Assembly: GCA_900290255.1 (NCBI GenBank)
Contig: OMOD01000111.1
Span: forward strand, 89,021-153,020
From: Candidatus Sulfotelmatobacter kueseliae
Lineage (GTDB): Bacteria > Acidobacteriota > Terriglobia > Terriglobales > Acidobacteriaceae
Direction: 5' to 3'
DNA length: 64,000 bases
The translations under genes and the position numbers were made by a program. Of the stretch, positions 52,752 through 60,817 are shown one piece after another. The notes beneath the pieces are model-generated. The model was not told the origin of the DNA. It ran no database searches and saw only the letters and a list, made by a program, of their open reading frames with translations. Positions within the stretch are counted from its first letter, which is position 1. Each line of letters begins with the position of its first letter.

Positions 52752-55700
52752 ATGAATTTCATACGCCAATGGACAATAGCTGCGCTTGCGCTGGTCGCTT
52801 TGCTTGCAACCGCGCCACTTCTGCTGGGCCAGGCAGATCAGGGCACCATCACCGGTGTGGTTCAGGACGCGTCGGGCGCCGTAATCGGCAGTGCCAGCGT
52901 CACGCTCACCAGCGTTGACACCGGCCAGGTGCTGAAGGCCACGACCGACAGCGCCGGCGTTTATGTGTTCTCGCCGGTGAAAATCGGCAACTATAGCGTT
53001 ACGGCCAGCTCACCGGGGTTTGAGACCACGACGCAGACCAACCTCCATCTGAGCCTGCAGCAGCGGCTCAACGTAGTCGTGACCCTCAAACCGGGCGCCA
53101 TTTCTGAGACCGTGACGGTCACCTGGGAAGCGCCGCTGATGCAGACGCAGGAAAGCTCGGTGGGACAAGTGATGGACACTCAGACCATCGACAGCGTGCC
53201 GCTCAACGGCCGCAACTGGGTCTTCATTGCTCAATTGGCAGCCGGCGCGGTTCCGCCGGAGGGTTCCCGCGGCGCCGGCAAGGGCGACTTCAACGCCAAC
53301 GGCCAGCGCGCCGAGCAGAACAACTTCATTCTCGATGGGGTGGATAACAACGTAAACGTCGTCGACTTTTACAATGGCGCGAGCTTTGTGGCCCTGCCCC
53401 CGCCTGACGGCCTGGCCGAATTCAAGGTTCAGACCAGCGACTATTCCGCCGAATTCGGACACTCCGCCGGCGCCGTGGTCAACGCCAGCTTGAAGTCCGG
53501 CACCAACGACCTTCATGGCAGCGCGTGGGAATACGTGCGCAATACCGCCCTCGACGCCACCGACTGGAACGCGACCGCGCCCCTGCCCTATCACGAGAAT
53601 CAATTCGGTGCGACCTTTGGCCTTCCGCTCATCAAGAACAAACTCTTTTTCTTCGGCGACGTGCAGGCCAACCGCATCGTCTTCGACGAAGCAAACACCA
53701 TGACGGTGCCCTCGCTTCTCGAGCGAACCGGTAACTTCTCCGAATTGTTGAACCCTGCGCTTACCGGAAATGCGGCACCGATTCAGCTCTACTACCAGGA
53801 TCCGGTCAACGGCCCGCAGGCGTACACCAACAACAACCTCTCTTCCATCAACGGAGTCGCGCCCAACGCAACCGCGTTGCAAATCCTGAACCTGTTCCCG
53901 AAGCCCAATGCCAACGCCGGTCTGCTGTACGACAACTACTTTGTCACCCGGCCCTCTACCGATAATACGTTCCAGTGGGATACCCGCATGGATTGGAACA
54001 TCGGCCCCAGGGACACGTCCTACGCGCGCTACAGCTACTGGAATGAGCTGGGCTACCGTACACCGCCCCTCGGGCCCATGTTGGATGGCGGGGGCTTTGG
54101 TGACGACGGAACGCAAAAGAACCTGGGCCAGAACTTCATGGTGAGCGAGTCCCACCTCTTCACCCAGACGCTGACCAACGAGTTCCGCGTCGGCTTCAAC
54201 TACTTGCATACGGGCTTTCAACAGCCCAATGCAACCAATCCCGGCTTTGCCGCAGGCATCGGGGTGGGCGGCATTCCGGCCGGCAATCTGAATGGCGGAC
54301 TGCCGCAAATTGTGCTCGGCGCCGTCTCAACCTTCGGCGGTTCCTCGTGGGCTCCGACCGACGAACATGAGAATGTTTATCAGATTCTCGACAACGTCAC
54401 AAAGATCGCAGGCAATCATGCCCTTAAGGCCGGGGTCAGCCTGCAGAGCATCCGCTTCTCCACTCTGCAACCTCAGTACTCCCGCGGCACTTACAACTAC
54501 ACCGGGGAATACACGAGCGACCTCAACCTTCCCAATACCGGCTTTGGGCTGGCCGATTTCGCAATGGACGACCAGTTCAGCGCCCAGCTCTCCAATGAAG
54601 CGACCACCCGCGACGCCCGCTGGTACTACGGCGCGTACTTCCAGGACGACTGGCGCGTCACGCAGAAGGTCACCCTGAATCTGGGTGTGCGCTGGGACTA
54701 TTACCAGCCCTACAAGGAAGTCGGCGGGATGCAGGCCTCCTTCAACACCACTGGCCCTTCTTCGATTGACACCAACCTTGCCGATCCCAACGTTGGCATC
54801 GGCACCGGTTCGGGGCAATATCTGGTCCCCAAGCAAGGAGAAGCCTATGCCAACAACATCTTCAATCAAACTGGCGGCGCATTCCCGGGCGTGCTTGCGG
54901 TCAATAACATCAATCTGGTTTACAGTTCCAATGCAAATCTCATCACGGCCCAGAAGGCGAACTTCGCGCCGCGGGTAGGCATCAGCTATTCCCCCAATCA
55001 GAAGTTTGTTGTTCGCGCCGGCTATGGAATCTTTTTTGGCGGTCTGGAGAGCCAGGGATATTGGCCAAACCTGGGCGAGAACTATCCTTTCCAGTACGCA
55101 GGTACGTTCCAGCCGACAGGGAGTTGCAGCTCGACGTCCTGCCCGACCGATGGCATCTCGCTCGCAACTGGGTTCTCGTCGATCATAGAAAACGGATTTG
55201 CCGACAACGTCTTCGGCCTTTTCATGCGCGGCTCCGATCCCAAGGCTAAGACGACCTACACCCAGGATTACAACCTCTCGATCGAGCAGAGCATTACCAA
55301 TAACATCGTTGCCACAGTCAGCTACGTGGGGAATTCTTCGCACCACCTGCAAGTCAATCCCGATCCCAACGCTCCGCTGGCTCTGGAAAATCCCAACAAC
55401 TGGGCGCAGTACGCGCGTCCGTTCCCGTACTTTGCTCCCGCCGCTTACACCGCCTACGCCGGCAACAGCAACTACAACGGGTTGCAGGCCAAGGTCGAGA
55501 AGCGCCTGGCCGGCGGCAACAGTCTTTTTGCCACCTATACCTGGTCGCATGCGCTCGATGATGCTCCCACTCCGCTGGGCACCAACGGCGATGGCGGATA
55601 TCGCCAGAGCAATCTGATTCCCATCTGGATGGACTATTCCAACTCCGGATTCGACACTCGCCACCGCTTCACTTTCAACGCCTTCTATCAGTTGCCGTTT

Positions 55701-56390
55701 GGCGCAGGCCGCAGATTCCTGAGCTCCCATGGCTTGGCCAACGCGATCGCCGGCGGATGGGCCGTCAACACAACCTTTGCCGCGCAGACGGTAAACCCCT
55801 TCACCGTCACCTTGCCGCCGACTTTCCCCCTGGCTTCGGGCGCCGGGCCCAATTACGGGCCCTACATCGCAGACGCGGTCATGATCAAGGATCCCTTCAC
55901 TGCGGGCGGAACCTTCACCTCTCCCAATCCGGCGAATCAAGTCACGTGCGCCCCCTCAACCCGCAACCGAAACAACTGGTATAACCCGTGCTCGTTCACC
56001 TTCCCCTGGAACCCCAACGACTGGGCGAATGAACCGCAGCACTACAACCCGATCGGGCCATCCGATCCGCACTTTGCGCAGGCGGTGCAACCTCTGTTCA
56101 TTACCAGCACCGGGGAGGCCGTTGGCTATATCGGCGACCCGCGCGACGAGGTCTACGGGCCGGGATACGAGCGCGTCAACATGTCCATCTTCAAGGATTT
56201 CAAGGTATATCGCGAACCGACGCTGCAGTTCCGGGCCGACATTTTCAACCTTCTCAACACGCCTTCGCTCGGCCAGCCGTCAGACTCCAGCCTCGACAGC
56301 AACGGAGGCCGGATCACCGGACCGAGAGGTTTCCAAAACCTGACGCCCGATGCGCGCTTCTTCCAACTGTCATTGAAGTACTCATTCTGA
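52752..56390 (+). CDS. Oar-like TonB-dependent outer-membrane receptor
   Basis: 1212 residues. Signal peptide (WTIAALALVALLATAPLLLG), carboxypeptidase-regulatory beta domain (about 28-115: GTITGVVQDASGAVIGSASV), plug (about 130-275: IDSVPLNGRNWVFIAQLAAG, NFILDGVDNNVNVVDFYNGA) and a long beta-barrel ending in the aromatic terminus RFFQLSLKYSF. Imports large substrates, probably oligosaccharides, with TonB energy. The LacI-type operator in its promoter region links it to the glycosidase/symporter unit. GGAGACAATTC precedes ATG. Confidence 0.93.
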   Translation: MNFIRQWTIAALALVALLATAPLLLGQADQGTITGVVQDASGAVIGSASVTLTSVDTGQVLKATTDSAGVYVFSPVKIGNYSVTASSPGFETTTQTNLHLSLQQRLNVVVTLKPGAISETVTVTWEAPLMQTQESSVGQVMDTQTIDSVPLNGRNWVFIAQLAAGAVPPEGSRGAGKGDFNANGQRAEQNNFILDGVDNNVNVVDFYNGASFVALPPPDGLAEFKVQTSDYSAEFGHSAGAVVNASLKSGTNDLHGSAWEYVRNTALDATDWNATAPLPYHENQFGATFGLPLIKNKLFFFGDVQANRIVFDEANTMTVPSLLERTGNFSELLNPALTGNAAPIQLYYQDPVNGPQAYTNNNLSSINGVAPNATALQILNLFPKPNANAGLLYDNYFVTRPSTDNTFQWDTRMDWNIGPRDTSYARYSYWNELGYRTPPLGPMLDGGGFGDDGTQKNLGQNFMVSESHLFTQTLTNEFRVGFNYLHTGFQQPNATNPGFAAGIGVGGIPAGNLNGGLPQIVLGAVSTFGGSSWAPTDEHENVYQILDNVTKIAGNHALKAGVSLQSIRFSTLQPQYSRGTYNYTGEYTSDLNLPNTGFGLADFAMDDQFSAQLSNEATTRDARWYYGAYFQDDWRVTQKVTLNLGVRWDYYQPYKEVGGMQASFNTTGPSSIDTNLADPNVGIGTGSGQYLVPKQGEAYANNIFNQTGGAFPGVLAVNNINLVYSSNANLITAQKANFAPRVGISYSPNQKFVVRAGYGIFFGGLESQGYWPNLGENYPFQYAGTFQPTGSCSSTSCPTDGISLATGFSSIIENGFADNVFGLFMRGSDPKAKTTYTQDYNLSIEQSITNNIVATVSYVGNSSHHLQVNPDPNAPLALENPNNWAQYARPFPYFAPAAYTAYAGNSNYNGLQAKVEKRLAGGNSLFATYTWSHALDDAPTPLGTNGDGGYRQSNLIPIWMDYSNSGFDTRHRFTFNAFYQLPFGAGRRFLSSHGLANAIAGGWAVNTTFAAQTVNPFTVTLPPTFPLASGAGPNYGPYIADAVMIKDPFTAGGTFTSPNPANQVTCAPSTRNRNNWYNPCSFTFPWNPNDWANEPQHYNPIGPSDPHFAQAVQPLFITSTGEAVGYIGDPRDEVYGPGYERVNMSIFKDFKVYREPTLQFRADIFNLLNTPSLGQPSDSSLDSNGGRITGPRGFQNLTPDARFFQLSLKYSF

Positions 56391-56395
56391 ACTAT

Positions 56396-56431
56396 CCCGT
56401 TCGCACTGAATCACGAGCAGGTGCGAACGGG
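56396..56431. terminator. Hairpin after the TonB receptor gene
   Basis: CCCGTTCGCAC (56396-56406) and GTGCGAACGGG (56421-56431) pair over 11 bp around a 14-base loop, immediately after the stop. No T-run, so it would act as a non-canonical or Rho-assisted end. Confidence 0.6.
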
Positions 56432-56470
56432 ACGCCATCGCTGTGAGCGCGGCTTATTCAGGAGATTCCA

Positions 56471-56608
56471 ATGAAGAATCTGTCGGACACTGATCGCAGG
56501 GGGTGTGCTTGGAGTACGCGCCTGGCGGCAGTTGCGCTCAGTCTGATTGCGGCAGGAATTTGCGGGCGGACGCAGCACGGATGCCCGCCTTCCGCGAGCA
56601 AGGTATAA
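56471..56608 (+). CDS. Small 45-residue ORF with hydrophobic segment
   Basis: ATG 56471 follows CAGGAGATTCCA, a strong ribosome site, and the frame runs 45 codons to TAA 56606. Sequence: basic start, hydrophobic run LAAVALSLIAAGICG, then a Cys-containing polar tail. It looks like a signal peptide or tiny membrane protein, or the remnant start of a gene lost by truncation. Below the size at which most gene finders report. Lies between the TonB receptor and the RNA-ligase-like gene. Confidence 0.4.
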   Translation: MKNLSDTDRRGCAWSTRLAAVALSLIAAGICGRTQHGCPPSASKV

Positions 56609-56620
56609 TTTTCAGTTGGT

Positions 56621-57172
56621 ATGCAGAGTCCGCGTTATGCGCTGGTCGCGTACGTAAAGAGCGCCGCGGGGGAGTTTGTCGAAAACCTCCGGCGCGAGCT
56701 GCATCCCGACCTTCCCCACCTGGCTGCTCATCTGACCATCCTGCCGCCGCGCCCGCTCGAAGGCACGGAAGGCTCCGCGTTGCAGTTCCTAGAGCGTATC
56801 TGCGGCGAGGAGGAGCCATTTGAGGTGAGCCTCGGAGCCGTGGAGACATTCATCCCGGTGACCCCGACGGTGTACATCCGCGTGGATGGCGCCGCCTCGC
56901 GCATGTGCGAATTGCACCGCCGGCTGAATATCGAGAAGCTCGCTTTTGAGGAGGAGTGGCCCTACATTCCCCATCTGACCATCGTGAAAATGAGCGCGGA
57001 ACAGTCCGCACAGAAGGCCTTCCAAATCGCCAGCGAGCGCTGGGCCAGCTACGCCGGGAGCCGGCGCATCCTGCTGGAAAAGCTGACTTTTGTCCGCGAG
57101 GACGCCCATAATCACTGGCTCGATTTGGCTCCGGTGCGCCTGGGCCGTCGGCTGGTTTCGCGCCATGCGTAA
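56621..57172 (+). CDS. 2'-5' RNA ligase/LigT-like phosphoesterase
   Basis: 183 residues with the two HxTx motifs of the 2H phosphoesterase fold, HLTIL (H37) and HLTIV (H118), 81 residues apart. Family members handle 2',5' or cyclic phosphates of RNA or nucleotides. ATG 56621. The neighbours give no clue to a specific substrate. Confidence 0.88.
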   Translation: MQSPRYALVAYVKSAAGEFVENLRRELHPDLPHLAAHLTILPPRPLEGTEGSALQFLERICGEEEPFEVSLGAVETFIPVTPTVYIRVDGAASRMCELHRRLNIEKLAFEEEWPYIPHLTIVKMSAEQSAQKAFQIASERWASYAGSRRILLEKLTFVREDAHNHWLDLAPVRLGRRLVSRHA

Positions 57173-57437
57173 CCACAGGATTGTTACTGAGCACAGCCAG
57201 AAAGTGGAGCGAAGATCACTGCGGCGAGATTCGGTTGCCGGAAAGCCTTTCTTTTACTCTTGGCAAGGTGTGCAACGATCTGCAGTTACTCCCGTCCGCC
57301 GAACATGGCCCTAAGTACATCACCCTCCCGTGTGTTGAAAAGCCTGGGGCGCGGCTGTAAATAAAGAAGAGGGCAATCCGGGCATCCCGCCAAACGCCTC
57401 TTCTGGCAAGGGTTTCCGGCAAGCGACGGGAGACAAC

Positions 57438-58706
57438 ATGCAAATCGGGGTTTATGGCTCGGGGTATCTGGGAACGGTGATTTCGGCCTGTCTGGCGGAT
57501 TTTGGCACCCCGGTTTCCTGCTGTCACCCCGACCGCTCGCGCATGGTGGAGATGGCCCAGGGCAATATTCCCTTCTTCGAAAAGAACCTGAAAGAGATCA
57601 TCCGGCGGAATGTGCGTGCGGGACGACTGGCTTACTCGACCGACATCGAATCGTTCGCCCGGCGGACGCATGTCATATTCCTGGCCGAAGACAAGGCCGA
57701 GCACCTGACCGATGTAGCCGTGCGCATTGCCCGCCTGGCGCCCAACCCTCCCATTCTTGCCATTGTCACTCCCGTGCCCGTGGGCACTGCCAATGCCCTG
57801 GAAAGGACTTTGAAAGACTCCGGCCTCGCGGCCACGATCGTTTCGCAGCCGATGTTTTTCACCGACGGTTGCGCGGTCGAAGATTTCAACTGGCCCGACC
57901 GGCTGATCCTGGGAGCGACCTCGAACGAAGCCGTGCAGGCTCTGAAACAGATTTTCCACCCCCTGGTGATGCGCGGCGTGCCCGTCATCGTGACCAGCCA
58001 GTCCACCGCTGAACTGGTGCGCGAAGCCGCTACCGCCTTCGTGGCCACAAAAATTTCCTTCATCAACGAAGTCGCGACCCTCTGCGAACGCGTCAATGCC
58101 GATGCCGTGAACCTGGCGCTGGCTCTGGGTCTGGACAAGAAGATCGCCCCTCGCTGCCTGCAGCCGGGAGCCGGTATGGGTGGGGTGTTCGCCGAGTCGG
58201 ACATGGATTCCCTGGCGCAACTGGCGGAGTCGCACGGAGTGTCGCTTAAAGTTCTGAGCGCCGCGCGCGACGTAAACCACCTGCTTGCCGACCGCTTGGT
58301 GGAAAAGATTGCGACGGCGCTGAATTCGGTTGAGAACAAGGAAGTAGGCATTCTTGGACTGGCGTTCAAGCCCAACACGAATTCAGTCGCGGGATCATCG
58401 TCGGTGCGGCTGGCCGAAACCCTGGTTTCGAAAGGCGCGCACGTGCGGGCTTACGACCCAGTCGCCATCCCCGAAGCGAAGTTGTGCCTGAACTCGTCGG
58501 TGCGCTACTGCGATTCCGCTTATGCCGCCGCGGAAGGCTCCGATGCGCTGGTGGTGGGAACCGGCTGGCCGGAATTCCGCGCCCTCGATTTCGACCGCAT
58601 CAAGCACCTGCTGAAGAAGCCGGTCATCGTGGATACAAAGAATCTGCTCGACTCCGTGCGCCTGCGCGCCCTGGGCTTCGAGTACGTGGGCGTTGGCCGC
58701 GGGTGA
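57438..58706 (+). CDS. UDP-glucose/GDP-mannose dehydrogenase homologue lacking catalytic residues
   Basis: 422 residues with the three UGDH-type domains: N-terminal Rossmann (VYGSGYLGTVISACLADFG), central helical region (ATKISFINEVATLCE) and C-terminal UDP-binding domain (VGILGLAFKPNTNSVAGSSS). The active-site set is altered: the Glu of the NPEF motif is Met139 (QPMFFTDG), the Lys is Arg195, the Asn is Thr199, the Ser-Cys of GGSCF is Val250-Phe251 (GMGGVFAESD); only Asp255 remains. The VGTP motif of the dinucleotide domain is also altered (FLAEDKAEH). It is probably not a normal four-electron dehydrogenase. GGGAG lies before ATG. Confidence 0.88.
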   Translation: MQIGVYGSGYLGTVISACLADFGTPVSCCHPDRSRMVEMAQGNIPFFEKNLKEIIRRNVRAGRLAYSTDIESFARRTHVIFLAEDKAEHLTDVAVRIARLAPNPPILAIVTPVPVGTANALERTLKDSGLAATIVSQPMFFTDGCAVEDFNWPDRLILGATSNEAVQALKQIFHPLVMRGVPVIVTSQSTAELVREAATAFVATKISFINEVATLCERVNADAVNLALALGLDKKIAPRCLQPGAGMGGVFAESDMDSLAQLAESHGVSLKVLSAARDVNHLLADRLVEKIATALNSVENKEVGILGLAFKPNTNSVAGSSSVRLAETLVSKGAHVRAYDPVAIPEAKLCLNSSVRYCDSAYAAAEGSDALVVGTGWPEFRALDFDRIKHLLKKPVIVDTKNLLDSVRLRALGFEYVGVGRG

Positions 58707-58877
58707 GAGCCAGTAGTGGTTGCTAGTAGTCTTGGTCTTGGCAAGATTTGACGGTAGCCCTCCCCAATATTTCCTTCCTCTCGACTGATTCCGCTCCGAT
58801 TCTGCGTTCAATCCGGACTATTGCGCGCGGGCAACCCCGTTGATTCGACCTCGGAGTTGCTATAATCAACAGGTTGC

Positions 58878-58954
58878 GGTGGGAATAGCTCAACTGGTAG
58901 AGCATCGGACTGTGGCTCCGACGGTTGCGGGTTCGATTCCCGTTTCCCACCCCA
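58878..58954 (+). tRNA. tRNA-His (anticodon GUG)
   Basis: 77 bases with encoded CCA. Acceptor GGTGGGAA with TTCCCACC (including the G at -1 pairing C73), anticodon stem TCGGA/TCCGA with loop CTGTGGC, T-arm GCGGGTTCGATTCCCGT. Confidence 0.95.
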
Positions 58955-58998
58955 AGTTTCGAAGCATCTCTCAGCCCATTCCGCTATCATCGAATCGC

Positions 58999-59075
58999 GG
59001 CCCCGTAGCTCAACTGGATAGAGCATCAGACTTCGGATCTGAGGGTTGGGGGTTCGACTCCCTCCGGGGTCGCCA
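58999..59075 (+). tRNA. tRNA-Arg (anticodon UCG)
   Basis: 77 bases with encoded CCA. Acceptor GGCCCCG with CGGGGTC (one G-U), anticodon stem TCAGA/TCTGA with loop CTTCGGA, T-arm TGGGGGTTCGACTCCCT, discriminator G. Lies 44 bp after tRNA-His. Confidence 0.95.
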
Positions 59076-59094
59076 CGTCTGTTCCGGCAAAGCC

Positions 59095-59223
59095 ATGTAG
59101 GGACAGCCGCCCTCGGCTGTCCGGTCGAGCGAAGCTCGACTAGGGTTGATACCGGCATCCACATGAATGGAGAGGACTCGGGCCTTCGGCCCGACGGACA
59201 GCCGAGGGCGGCTGTCCCTACAT
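59095..59223. repeat. Paired palindromic repeats as a 29-bp perfect inverted repeat
   Basis: The 29-base arms 59095-59123 and 59195-59223 are exact reverse complements; each starts ATGTAGGGACAGCC and contains GGACAGCC...GGCTGTCC. Between them lie GTCGAGC-GAA-GCTCGAC (59124-59140) and TCGGGCC-TTC-GGCCCGA (59179-59195). This resembles a REP/BIME pair and lies 20 bp after tRNA-Arg. Confidence 0.85.
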
Positions 59224-59300
59224 GGGCATATAACGCAGCCGAATTCCTCGTGGTGCCGGCATCCTGCCTAAGATAGAATTCAGCTTCAGTGTTTCCGCGA

Positions 59301-59768
59301 ATGAAACGCACCTTCCAGTTCCGCACACCGTCATCCCGGCTGGGCCCGCCCCAGATAGGGCCTCTCGAGGAGCGTCTGCTGGAAGCGTTATGGGAACGCG
59401 GTAACGCGACGGTGCGTGAATTGGTCGGAAGCGAGTGTCGGGATCTGGCCTACACCACGGTGATGACCACCCTCGACCGTCTGTTCAAGAAGAACCTGCT
59501 CGACCGCATGGCGGAAGGCCGGGCCTTTCGTTACTCGCCGCGGCTCACCCGCGAAAAACTGCACCGGGAACTGGCGAGTGAGACTTTCCGCCAGTTGCTG
59601 GATGCCAGCCCGACCGCATCGTTGCCGCTTTCCTACCTGGTCGAGGTCCTGAGCGAACGCGATACGCGGTTGCTCGACGACCTGCGGCAGATGGTCGAGG
59701 CAAAGCGGCGTGAACTCGAGGGCAGGGAACCGAGCGCGGCCGCGGAGACAGACAAGGAGAAAGAATAA
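59301..59768 (+). CDS. BlaI/MecI-family transcriptional repressor
   Basis: 155 residues from ATG 59301 (GTG 59289 also in frame). Winged-helix core: LEERLLEALWERGNATVREL, LAYTTVMTTLDRLFKKNLLD, FRYSPRLTREKLHREL. In the BlaI/MecI system the repressor is removed by a proteolytic M56 sensor; here the M56 gene starts within the stop codon (TAATG). The likely target is its own operon; no antibiotic-resistance gene is adjacent. Confidence 0.9.
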   Translation: MKRTFQFRTPSSRLGPPQIGPLEERLLEALWERGNATVRELVGSECRDLAYTTVMTTLDRLFKKNLLDRMAEGRAFRYSPRLTREKLHRELASETFRQLLDASPTASLPLSYLVEVLSERDTRLLDDLRQMVEAKRRELEGREPSAAAETDKEKE

Positions 59769-60724
59769 TGTTTGCCGCACGCGGCGTCGCGGTTTCTTTC
59801 TCCGTGTTTGTGATCGTATACACGATGCTTTCGCTGGCCGTGTGCCTGGTCTGGCGCTGTGTTTGGCGGTGCAGCCAGCATCGCCCGGCTCGCTGGATTG
59901 CCCATCTGCTGTTCGCTTTGCGAATGTCTCCTTTGGTCGCAGCCGCAGCAGTCACTGCCGCCGTTACCGTGCCTTCTTTTCTTCTGCTGGAACCACGGGG
60001 GATCGACGAACCGGTGGGCACAATTCCTCTGGTGTTGAGCGCCTGTGGCGTCTCGTTGGGGATATTTGGCGTCTTGAATGTGGGAATGGCAGTGCGCCGC
60101 GCTTCGCGGGCCATCTCGTTGTGGACTCGGGCGGCTCAACCAGTCCAGGCGAGCGCTGATTTTCCGGTACTGCGCATTCCACGCACCGCTCCGGCGATGG
60201 TGGCAGCGGGCATCGTTCGCCCCTTGATCCTCTTGTCGGAAGCGGCGGAATCGGCGCTGACTGCCGGGGAATTGGAGGCCGCGCTGCATCACGAAGTCGC
60301 TCATGTGCGGCAGCACGACAATCTGAAGAAACTGCTGCTGCGTTTGTTGGCCTTCCCCGGCATGGGTGGATTGGAGGCGGCTTGGGTAGAGGCAAGCGAG
60401 ATGGCCGCCGATGACTCAGCGGTATCAACCCCGTCCGAGGCGCTGGACTTGGCGGCCGCGCTCATAAAGCTCTCGCGTCTGGCACCGGCTTGCTCGACCG
60501 CAGATCTGACGGCTGCGCTGGTGCACAGTCACGGTGCGGCTTCCGCCATGAACGCCCGCATCGAGCGGCTTATCGCTTGGAGCCAGCGGCGCAATCAGCG
60601 ACCACGGCAATATTCCCCGTGGTATGGACTGGCGGCGGCTGCAGCCACGGTCGCGATTTTCAGCGTCACCTACAACCAGTTGCTGGTCCACGTGCACATA
60701 GCCACGGAGTGGCTGGTGCGCTAA
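59768..60724 (+). CDS. M56-family membrane metallopeptidase (BlaR1-like)
   Basis: 318 residues. Membrane helices near residues 8-28, 40-75, 85-110 and 275-305; zinc motif H175-E-V-A-H179 in LHHEVAHVRQHDN with a downstream acidic helix (EASEMAADDSAV). No penicillin-binding sensor domain, so it is shorter than BlaR1 (about 600). Translationally coupled to the BlaI gene. It should cleave the partner repressor when triggered. Confidence 0.9.
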   Translation: MFAARGVAVSFSVFVIVYTMLSLAVCLVWRCVWRCSQHRPARWIAHLLFALRMSPLVAAAAVTAAVTVPSFLLLEPRGIDEPVGTIPLVLSACGVSLGIFGVLNVGMAVRRASRAISLWTRAAQPVQASADFPVLRIPRTAPAMVAAGIVRPLILLSEAAESALTAGELEAALHHEVAHVRQHDNLKKLLLRLLAFPGMGGLEAAWVEASEMAADDSAVSTPSEALDLAAALIKLSRLAPACSTADLTAALVHSHGAASAMNARIERLIAWSQRRNQRPRQYSPWYGLAAAAATVAIFSVTYNQLLVHVHIATEWLVR

Positions 60725-60740
60725 AGCCTGCAGGTCACTT

Positions 60741-60790
60741 GTAGGGACAGCCGCCCCCGGGTGTCCGGCGGTGCGAAGCACCGCACCGCA
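60741..60790. repeat. GGACAGCC repeat in the convergent gap
   Basis: GTAGGGACAGCCGCCCCCGG (60741-60760), followed by GTGTCCGGCG and GGTGCGAAGCACC. The GGACAGCC arm is the same as at 59101; the second arm differs by one base (GGGTGTCC). Confidence 0.7.
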
Positions 60791-60817
60791 GTGCTCCTGA
60801 AAGTCCTCAACGGCGGC

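Noticed and set aside
57235-57422. Imperfect inverse words TTGCCGGAAAGCC and GGCAAGGGTTTCCGGCAA as a mobile element
   Set aside because: The arms differ in several positions and no target duplication was found; left as unproven.
59301-60724. Beta-lactam resistance island from the BlaI/M56 pair
   Set aside because: The M56 protein has no penicillin-sensing domain and no beta-lactamase gene is adjacent; such pairs are common in non-resistance settings. The beta-lactamase-fold protein at 27551 is distant and of esterase type.
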